Below are positions 32,580-39,993 of a stretch of DNA of 64,000 nucleotides, one piece after another. A program made the translations under genes and the position numbers. The stretch's first letter is position 1; each line of letters opens with the position of its first letter. The notes beneath the pieces were generated by a model. It saw only the letters and a list, made by a program, of their open reading frames with translations, had not been told where the DNA came from and did not search any database. The stretch is from Plasmodiophora brassicae (lineage: Eukaryota > Endomyxa: Phytomyxea > Phytomyxea > Plasmodiophorida), in the NCBI GenBank assembly GCA_036867785.1, contig CP145418.1:434001-498000 (forward strand), written 5' to 3'.

Positions 32580-33208
32580 ATGGCGTTTCGTGAATCGCGC
32601 CCGCCCGAGGATGCGGCGACGCTGGAACTAGGTCCGGATTTCGACCGGAAACGCGTGCGCTGCCTGTGGAACTCGGAGGTCGCCATCATCCTCAACCATC
32701 ACATCAATCAGAAACGGGAAGCCGCCGACGCCGATGACAGCGCCGAGATTTCGCCAATGATTCAGGTCAGACGCGCTGTCTGAAATGCGCTGCGAGGCGT
32801 CTCACTGTTGCGACAGCAAACCCTGAACTACGTGCAGAAGTTCTCGAATTACAAAACGAAAGAGGCCATTACGTCAGCACGCGAACTAGTCAAGGACGTG
32901 GACGCTCAGGTCGGGATCGCGGAGGCCAAATTCATCCCTTTGTCTCATCAACGTCGTCTTGTCTTCAGGGGAACCCTGTTTCGAACCGATATGCCGATCT
33001 GGACCAGTTCGAGATCGCTGCAATTAACAACTTGAACATCCAGACGGTAGAGGAGGCGCGCACTCTGATCCCCAGCCTGAACACGCTCGGGAAGCGGATT
33101 CAGGCGCGTCTGGATCCCAGCGGAGAGGGCAGGATTCCGCCGGAATTCGACCCCGATGCCGTCATCGAGTCTCTTCTCGAGGACCTGCACCGCTATCAAA
33201 ACGTGTGA
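32580..33208 (+). CDS. RPB4: RNA polymerase II subunit RPB4
   Basis: Stalk subunit of RNA polymerase II that pairs with RPB7 and acts in initiation and mRNA decay coupling. Exons 32580-32765, 32817-32909 and 32969-33208 join to 172 residues. Recognisable blocks: CLWNSEVAIILNHHINQKRE, QTLNYVQKFSNYKTKEAITS, then DQFEIAAINNLNIQTVEEAR and LIPSLNTLGKRI. Animal and yeast RPB4 have the same TLxYxxRFxxxKxxE and ELAxLxNLxPExxEEAxxLIPSL blocks, so the assignment is firm. A moderately long insertion (about 20 residues, ARLDPSGEGRIPPEFDPD) precedes the terminal helix. Both introns start with GTC (GTCAGA and GTCGGG). Confidence 0.93.
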
Positions 33209-33365
33209 TCCACTCGAATCCCAGACCCGCATAAACTTAACAGAGTGTCCACCACTGTCGTTCCGTCGTGCACAGCCGTGACTCCACACTGTCGCGTCGG
33301 CGGTGACGTCAACGCTGTCGACAGACATAGCAGATATTGTCAACGAACCCCCACGAACGTATTGT

Positions 33366-34034
33366 ATGTCTCGTTCGTGGGTTATGTGCAAGGTCCTCCT
33401 GATTCTGGCAATCGTCGCGTTGTCTGTCGCTGACGATTCCGAGCGTGTCCTGGTGGATGACACCGTTGGGAAAAGCGAATACGATGCTAACGAAGGGCTT
33501 GCGGCCGCCAATATCAAGAACCGGGGCGAACACGCTTACATGGAAAACGGAAAGGATCTCAGCAACGTGAAAACGTCGGCTTCGCTAACGGCCACGGTCA
33601 CAGCGAACGACGACCATTCCGACGTGCATTCCAAGATGGCAGAGTCATCGGATGACTATATGCACGTCGCTGAAGAAGACCGGATACGGGAACGCGAGAA
33701 GGTGCACGTTGGCCACGACCACGATGTGCGCCATCATCTGGTCGCTCCTGTTGACGAAGGGCATGGCCATGTTCAAGGTGAGCACCATGACGTGGACCAC
33801 CACCGTCTTGACGATGATGAGGAAAACGACGACGACGACGATTTGGATGGTGATTGGGACGACGATGATATTGATAGGCGTGATCATCATCGCCATCACC
33901 ACCGCCAGGATGAAGACGATGAGGATGAAGACGGTGAGGATGAAGACGACGACGACGACGACGACGACCTTCCTTCCCATGATGGCCGACATCATCATCG
34001 CCATCATCGTCGCCCTCGGCATCTCCTCCATTAA
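33366..34034 (+). CDS. Secreted His/Asp-rich protein 1
   Basis: Unknown family. 222 residues from ATG 33366 (or 216 from ATG 33384), opening with a signal peptide (MCKVLLILAIVALSVA followed by DDSE). The first half is an ordinary hydrophilic region. The second half is a run of His clusters and Asp/Glu runs: VGHDHDVRHH, EGHGHVQGEHHDVDHH, a DDD-rich block, then DRRDHHRHHHRQDEDDEDED, and HHHRHHRR near the end. Such polyHis/polyAsp proteins bind divalent metals; a role as secreted metal buffer, spore-wall component or biomineral matrix is inference. It faces a related gene (34094-34782) tail-to-tail at a distance of 59 bp. Confidence 0.7.
   Translation: MSRSWVMCKVLLILAIVALSVADDSERVLVDDTVGKSEYDANEGLAAANIKNRGEHAYMENGKDLSNVKTSASLTATVTANDDHSDVHSKMAESSDDYMHVAEEDRIREREKVHVGHDHDVRHHLVAPVDEGHGHVQGEHHDVDHHRLDDDEENDDDDDLDGDWDDDDIDRRDHHRHHHRQDEDDEDEDGEDEDDDDDDDDLPSHDGRHHHRHHRRPRHLLH
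33944..33968 (+). repeat. GAC trinucleotide repeat (polyaspartate)
   Basis: Eight consecutive GAC codons within the secreted His/Asp-rich protein 1 encode its longest Asp run. Slippage at this site probably drives length change in the acidic block. Confidence 0.8.
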
Positions 34035-34093
34035 TCTAACCAAGCGTCACTAAACTCTGCATATCACATGTTCCCCGGTCGCGTTTCAGTTCA

Positions 34094-34782
34094 TTAATGT
34101 CTATGCCCGTGGCCGTGCCCATGAGGTGCGTCATGCTCTTCGTGGTCGTGGTCATGACCGTGATGACCATGATGGCGGTGGCCATGATCGTCATCATCAT
34201 CGTCCATCATCCAGTGATGGTGGTGGTCGTCATCATCATTATGACCCTCCTGGACAGCGGGAAGTCACCGTTTAAACCTCCAATAATATTTCTGACAAGC
34301 GCGTACCTTGTGCTGTCTGTCATGTAAATGTTTCAGGTGACGGGAATGCAGCGCCTGAGCCATGCGCCGTCAGATGTATCTTTATGGCAGTCCAGAGAGA
34401 GACACCCACGTCATCGGCAGTGTCCCAGTCTTCCCAATCGTCCGGTCCAAACTCGTGATCCTACAGAGTACTCTAAAGTTAGCAATAATGATAGGAACAT
34501 ACGTATAAAAGTACAGTAACGGACGTACGTCATCATGGTGGCCATGACGGTGGCCGTGCCTGTTGTGGTCGTGGTTCATGGAGAACTTGTTGCGTTCCCA
34601 ATGTCCATCGTCATCACCGTCGTCAAACTGAATGCTCAAAACTCAGGGAAAGTTGTGCACACGCGTACGGTCCCCACAACGTGATGATGGTGATGGTCGT
34701 CGTCGTCATCGTGATGCTTCTTGGCGTACGAGCATGCCAGAAGAACGGCCACAGTCAGGACAACGAGGTCGCGAGACCGCAT
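34094..34782 (-). CDS. Secreted His/Asp-rich protein 2
   Basis: Five exons join in frame to 155 residues. Exon 1 (34782 down to 34669) encodes a signal peptide (MRSRDLVVLTVAVLLACSYA) and KKHHDDDDDHHHHHVVGT. Later exons give FDDGDDDGHWERNKF, NHDHNRHGHRHGHHDD, HEFGPDDWEDWDTADD, ALHSRHLKHLHDRQHK and a C-terminal block of alternating His, Gly and Asp (GHRHHGHHGHDHDHEEHDA, then HGHGHGHRH). All exon joins keep frame with donors GTACGC, GTACGT, GTGGGT and GTACGC. The composition matches the neighbours at 33366-34034 and 59940-60719. Metal binding is expected from the His density. There is no catalytic domain. Confidence 0.7.
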
Positions 34783-35006
34783 TTCGCCTCTGCTAAATCG
34801 ACAGCGAAACAACAATAGAGTCTGTTGACGTCATGGTTGATGGCACGCGTACTTCGACTTAGTGTCCCCTGATTGTACAGGCGGAATCTGGACATGAGGA
34901 CGCGAGGTCCCGATATTAGGGGCAGCATCGTATAGTTGCGGAATGCGCCACGGAGTCCTGGAGTGCGACGGCATCGCTCAGCATCGTTTTCTGCACCGCT
35001 TCGAAC

Positions 35007-35762
35007 ATGGCTGCCGGCAAGGGAAAGCGCGGTGGCAAGAAGAAAGGCGGTAAGAAGGTCCAGGACCCCTTCGCCAAGAAGGAATGGTATGACGTGAAGG
35101 CGCCATCCGTCTTCGAGGTCCGCCAGGTCGGCAAGACGGTCGTCACCAGGACGTCCGGTAACAGACTGGCCGGCGACTCGCTGCGCGGCCGTGTCTTCGA
35201 GGTGTCCCTGGGCGACCTGAAGAAGGACGGCGAGGACGAAGCGTTCCGCAAGTTCAAGCTTCGGGTCGAGGATGTTCAGGGACGGAACTGCCTGACGAAC
35301 TTCTACGGTATGGACCTGACGACCGACAAGCTTCGCTCGTTGTGCCGCAAGTGGCAAACGCTGATTGAGGCGCACGCCGATGTCAAGACCACCGATGGGT
35401 TTGTCCTGCGCGTCTTCTGCATCGCGTTCACGCGTAAGCGCATGAACCAGATCCGCAAGACGTCGTACGCGCAGTCGTCTCAGATCCGTGCCATCCGCAA
35501 GAAGATCGTCGAGATCTTGAACCGCGAGGTCAGCACAGTTGATGCCATGGGCCTCGTCGGCAAGCTGATCCCCGAGACGATCGGCAAGGAGATCGAGAAG
35601 GCGTGCCAAGGCATCTACCCGCTGCAGAACGTCTTCATTCGCAAGGTCAAGGCTCTGCATGTCCCTAAGGTCGACACGCAACACCTGCTCGACATCCACG
35701 CCGGCCTCGGCAAGGATGCCGGCAAGCCTGTCGAGCGCGCTGAAGCACCGATGGAGGAATAG
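35007..35762 (+). CDS. RPS3A: 40S ribosomal protein eS1 (RPS3A)
   Basis: Small-subunit ribosomal protein near the mRNA exit. Single exon, 251 residues, starting [17 protein letters not shown] and containing the family blocks [79 protein letters not shown] and [20 protein letters not shown]. Length and sequence are typical, ending in a short acidic tail. Codon choice is strongly C/G-ending, as expected for a highly expressed gene. No intron, unlike most neighbours. Confidence 0.98.
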   Translation: MAAGKGKRGGKKKGGKKVQDPFAKKEWYDVKAPSVFEVRQVGKTVVTRTSGNRLAGDSLRGRVFEVSLGDLKKDGEDEAFRKFKLRVEDVQGRNCLTNFYGMDLTTDKLRSLCRKWQTLIEAHADVKTTDGFVLRVFCIAFTRKRMNQIRKTSYAQSSQIRAIRKKIVEILNREVSTVDAMGLVGKLIPETIGKEIEKACQGIYPLQNVFIRKVKALHVPKVDTQHLLDIHAGLGKDAGKPVERAEAPMEE

Positions 35763-36024
35763 ATCCGGGAGCAGCACCCCGCATGTTCTCATAAATCCAA
35801 CCAATTCACTGATTTCCAGTTCTACCCATGAATATCCGAATGTGCCCTGTCTCATATCGTACCATCGGGAAGAAGGACGAAGCGGCAGCAGAGCCAGTCG
35901 CGTTCAGGTTATTTGCGAACGTTAGCTGACATGGTTGAGTTTACTCCGTGGCGGTGCTCACGGAGTCCGTGGCGGATTGCGACGTGGTTCAGGTGTTCCC
36001 CGTGAATCGTGGTAGCGAACCACC

Positions 36025-36968
36025 ATGCAGCACGATGACATGATATGGTCCTGTGTGGCCAACAGCTTCTGCTCGTACAAGACCAAAACGCGGACGCATG
36101 ACTTCTGCCGGAATCCAGACAACGTCACCGGACTGTGTAATCGCGTATCATGCCCTTTGGCCAATAGTCGATACGCGACGGTCAAGGAGCAAGATGGTGA
36201 ATCCTAGTGCTGTTGTCAGAATTGTCTTTTGCATACGCTCTAAAATGCTGTAACCTCAGGTGAGCTGTACCTGTGGGTGAAGACCATTGAGAGAGCTCAT
36301 TCGCCAAAGAACCTATGGGAGAAGATCCTGCTTCCGAAGAATTACACGCAGGCGTTAAAGCGCATCGATGAAGAACTCATCCACTGGCCCTCGCACATGA
36401 TCCACCGCTGCAAGCAACGCATGACGAAGATTCATCAATACCTTATTCGTATGCGGCGACTCCAGCTGACCGTTAGGTAATAATACCCGCGTTGTGGGAT
36501 CGTAACAGTCTTCCTGATGCCATCTCTGCCAGACCGAAATTGGTTGGCATTTCAAAGAAACTGGATCGAAGAGAGTCCCGACGCGAGGAGAAGGCTCTAA
36601 AGGCAGCGCGTATCACGGATTGCATCAAGAATGAGCTATTGGAACGTCTGAAGCAAGGCACGTATGGCGATATCTACAACTTCCCCATGCAGCAGTACAA
36701 AGAGGCTCTCCAGGAGGTCGCCGTCACCGATGACGAGGACGAGCTCGAACAGGAAAGCGAGTTCGTCGAGGCGTATGATGACGATATCATGGATGACGAC
36801 GACATGGAGGACTACGATGAGGATCTGATGTCCGGCAGCGACATCAGCGACGAGCTTCCCGAGGAGCCCGTCCCGAAATACGTTCGCCGCAAGAAACGCT
36901 CGTCGTATGTCGAGATCGAATACGAGAACGAACCTGCTGAGGCCAGCGCTGCCGTCGACGGAGCATAG
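36025..36968 (+). CDS. MAK16: 60S ribosome biogenesis factor MAK16
   Basis: Nucleolar protein required for early 60S pre-ribosome maturation. Exons 36025-36196, 36260-36476 and 36533-36968 join to 274 residues. Conserved blocks: [39 protein letters not shown] with the conserved cysteines of the RNA-binding N-terminal domain, [68 protein letters not shown] and [18 protein letters not shown]. An acidic stretch and a terminal YVEIEYE motif finish the protein, exactly as in MAK16. The introns are 63 and 56 nt. Confidence 0.96.
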
Positions 36969-37035
36969 GCAAAGTATCATATCTAAACCCCACACTGTCC
37001 TTGCCCGGCAAGCAACTCCTGTATTGAGCGGTTGC

Positions 37036-37639
37036 TCATGGTTCGGAGGCATTCGCGTGCTTCGACATGTTCCTCCATTTCTGCAGACACAACGACAATC
37101 AGTGGCAATAGAAGCATGATGCACATGCGCACCTGACGAAGGTGGACAGCCGATCTGTGATCGAATTTGTATTCGCTCAGTATCCTGGCCCAGTTATTGC
37201 CAAACCTGTCGTGTCCGAGGCGAAGGTTCTCCATCTCCTCGCTCGACCAGTACCGGTAGGAACGCGACAGTGACGCCTCGCCGGCCTCTTCTTGCTTAGC
37301 TGCCCACTTGGCCGCCTTCAGTTGATCGGCCGTGGCGGTTGGCGTGAACCTCCAAATGATGAACGTTCTGCGATTGATCCGGAGCCGGGCAAATGTGCCG
37401 ACGTCGTAGTCGGCAATGTCGACCAGCAGGTTCGGGTCATCTGCAGTGATGGCGGTCCACCCGCAACCCAGTCCGGCATCGGCCAGGCGCTCGGTCAGCA
37501 CCTCTGGGCACTCGCAGTCGGACTCCACGATAGCTAGCGCTATCTCCAGATCGTCCGAATCCATGTCGTGCTCGATGACAGAGATGTCGGGCCGGTCCAG
37601 CAATTCGGCACCCGGTGCAACGCTCCAGTCTTCTCTCAT
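37036..37639 (-). CDS. Single Myb/SANT-domain protein
   Basis: 183-residue nuclear-type protein in two exons (37639 to 37133, and 37080 to 37036; 52-nt intron). The N-terminal two thirds contain no recognised domain. The C-terminus carries one Myb repeat: YWSSEEMENLRLGHDRFGNN, WARILSEYKF, then RSAVHLRQKWRNM across the splice site. The HLRQKWRN third helix is reminiscent of telobox/TRF-type Myb domains (VDLKDKWRN), which bind telomeric TTAGGG-like repeats. A telomere role is inference from this helix only. It lies convergent to MAK16 with 67 bp between the stops. Confidence 0.65.
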
Positions 37640-37770
37640 GGCTGCGTTTTAGGAGAGAGATCCCGGTCATGGGATCGGCCGATGACATCGGAGGCTGGGC
37701 CGTTTATGGTAGCCACCTTCTGATAACATAACACCATTCAACGCGTTCGTGTATTCCGTAACCATGACGT

Positions 37771-38668
37771 TCAATAGTCGAAGACCCCGGGCCAGTTGTC
37801 GATTGGGGCCTGGCAGTCGCCATCTGCCAAGCAGGCCTCGTAGCACTCGCGGGCGGTGACGAACTGGTACCCGCGAAAGAACGACTTGTACATGTCGACA
37901 ATGCCCTTGATGCCCTGCTCGCTGTACGTGAAGTCGTGGTGGAGGATGACGGCAGAGCTTCCACGAGGCAGGCGCTTGAATTTCTCTACAGCAGCCTTGA
38001 ACACGCTTTCGACATTACCGCCATTGTAGTCTTCCGTGTCGAACGTCCAGCTGAACGTGAACTAGTCAGCAACCAGGTGCAAAAGCGAGAACAAGCGATG
38101 AACGACCTAGCAGCGGTGTAGCCCTGCCGGTTGACACGAAGGGTGAGCTCACGGTTAAAGTCGCCGAACGGTGGGCGGAACAAGGTCATCTTGCGGTTCC
38201 TGACGCCGCATACGTTGTACACATGGTCCTCCATTTTCGTGATCTCCTCGTCAAACTGGTCGAGCGACACTTTCGTCAGGTAGGGATGCGACCAGGAATC
38301 TATACACTGTGTAAATACGCCGCGTCCTGCAATTTCAAATTGTCCTTACGATGCTCAATGTCGTGGCCGTCTCTGGTGATCATGGACAAGACGTCGCAGT
38401 CCCCTTCGTCAGCGGGGCCTGAGAGGAAGAACGTCGCTTTGATGCCCAGGCGCTTGAGATCAACAAGCAGGTCGACCGTTTCCAAGGAGAATCCGCCATC
38501 GAATGTCAACGCGACCATGTTGCGCTTGCCGCACCAGTTGAACGTCGATAGGCCATTGACGGTCGTCTGGACTTGGCTTACGCTGCGGGGGCGCCTTCCT
38601 CGAGCACCATCAACCGCCGAAACGGCCAACGCGAGCGAGAACAACGCGACAGCAACCGACCACGTCAT
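37771..38668 (-). CDS. CE4 polysaccharide (chitin) deacetylase-like protein
   Basis: Secreted NodB-fold protein expected to deacetylate chitin. Exon 1 has a signal peptide (MTWSVAVALFSLALAVSA) and NMVALTFDGGFSLETVDLLV. The first intron (GTAAGG..TATAG) joins GHDIEH to HSWSHPYL, restoring the H-S-x-x-H metal-binding motif. Exon 2 holds RKMTLFRPPFGDFNREL (motif 3). After the second intron (GTCGTT..TTCAG), exon 3 has ASWTFDTEDYNGGN (motif 4 region) and SSAVILHHDFTYSEQGI (motif 5). A short Cys-containing tail follows. Oddity: motif 1 is TFDGG instead of TFDDG, replacing the metal-binding Asp, so activity is doubtful. Likely role: spore-wall or host-evasive chitin modification in the family generally. 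Confidence 0.85.
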
Positions 38669-38873
38669 CGCAGCGCAAGGACAAAGTTTATGGCCCGAGC
38701 CGCCACGAGGTTGGCTCACGCGTTGCCCAAGTCCCAATTATGAATGTGGAGTACCCCAGTAGATTGTCGCCAGACTCCACACAGTCTGTGGCTGCGACTC
38801 TGTGCCGACCAAGGGATTGCGGCGCCGACGCCCATAACAAATCTGCCCATAATAACGTTACGGTTTGTTACGT

Positions 38874-39776
38874 TCAGCAATGCGATGATCGAGGCGGGTG
38901 GCGGCATCGCTCAACGGGTAGGACCCCGAACTCGTCCAAGGGATCGAGGCAGAGACGACCGAGGTTGCCGGCACGGTACTCGGCTACGAGGAACGATGCT
39001 GCGCGATCCACATCCCATTCGCCGTCGTTGCCCAGGTGGAATCTCCTCCGCCTTGCGACCTCCTCCAGCAGCGTCTCGGTGTTCGATACGTTCGAGGACA
39101 ACCCGCCCAGTGCAGCGGGCAGCGTCTTCAGGCATTGTAGCAGGTACGTAACGAGGTCATGCTTGTCCACGGAATGGTCAGGGATCGCGTGCGTCAGCGC
39201 CAGACGTGCGGCCGTCACCTCGTCGGGTATGTTGGGCGGCAGAATCCCAGGGCTGTCAAGCAGCAGCAGCCCCGGGAGTTTGTGCTCCGAGATGATTCGC
39301 GTGCAACCGGGCTGAGCCGCGACCTTGCAGGCCGACGACCGCCGGATACAGTTGAGGATGGTCGACTTGCCCACATTCGGGACGCCAACGATCAGGACGA
39401 CACGCGTTGTGCTGGAAAACCTCGATAGGCCCGCCGCTTGCTGACGAATCACGCTGAGCACGTCCCGCTCCGTACGGTGCTGCGATTTCGCAGATATGAA
39501 GAGGACATTTGCATCCGGCTGCTCCTCACGTATGCGTCTGGCGATGCCGTCTTGGGTCTGCGGCGATAGCCCCGACAGGTCCGTCTTGTTCATCAGGATC
39601 AACGACCGTTTCCGGGCCGGGACAACGGACATCGCCGCCGCATTGCACGCCGACGAGAACGGGACTCGCGCATCGCGAACCTCTACCACGATGTGCGCCT
39701 GCTTCACGCGCGACGACGCCATCTCCCGCATGGCCGCCGCCATGTGCCCCGGGAACCAGGACAGGCCCCGCGACAT
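38874..39776 (-). CDS. MTG1: Mitochondrial ribosome-associated GTPase 1 (MTG1/YlqF)
   Basis: Circularly permuted GTPase for late mitochondrial large-subunit assembly. Single exon, 300 residues from ATG 39774-39776. Motifs occur in permuted order: SWFPGHMAAAMREM at the N-terminus, VVEVRDARVPFSSAC, LILMNKTDL (G4), FISAKS (G5), VVLIVGVPNVGKSTILN (G1), and LLLLDSPGILPP (G3), with the C-terminal domain after it. All GTP-binding residues are intact. An in-frame extension upstream is possible. It stands divergent to the PPR gene. Confidence 0.95.
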   Translation of the reverse strand: MSRGLSWFPGHMAAAMREMASSRVKQAHIVVEVRDARVPFSSACNAAAMSVVPARKRSLILMNKTDLSGLSPQTQDGIARRIREEQPDANVLFISAKSQHRTERDVLSVIRQQAAGLSRFSSTTRVVLIVGVPNVGKSTILNCIRRSSACKVAAQPGCTRIISEHKLPGLLLLDSPGILPPNIPDEVTAARLALTHAIPDHSVDKHDLVTYLLQCLKTLPAALGGLSSNVSNTETLLEEVARRRRFHLGNDGEWDVDRAASFLVAEYRAGNLGRLCLDPLDEFGVLPVERCRHPPRSSHC

Positions 39777-39993
39777 CGCTGCAGCAGCGTCGCAGTCGCC
39801 AAAATGACGTCCGGACCACGCCACCTGAACAACGCAACGCCGAAGCTACGCTCTGTCGGAAACGTTGGGACTATTATTTTATCGTGACATTTGGGCAGCG
39901 TGTCAATACAGCTCAGCGATGATTCCGGGTGAGGTGCATTCGACGCTGAGCTGCACCGGTCACGGTGTTTTGTTTGGGGGACGTACAGAGTAG

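Noticed and set aside
34755-35855. 366-codon minus-strand open frame
   Set aside because: Antisense of ribosomal protein eS1, which is unmistakable on the plus strand.
36477-36532. A 32-nt ultra-short intron in MAK16
   Set aside because: A 32-nt intron ending at AACAG also keeps frame, but the 56-nt version ending at GCCAG gives a better match to the conserved R-x-K-L-V block. Apparent 28- and 35-nt introns in SGTA and the helical-repeat gene likewise have 55- and ~61-nt alternatives.
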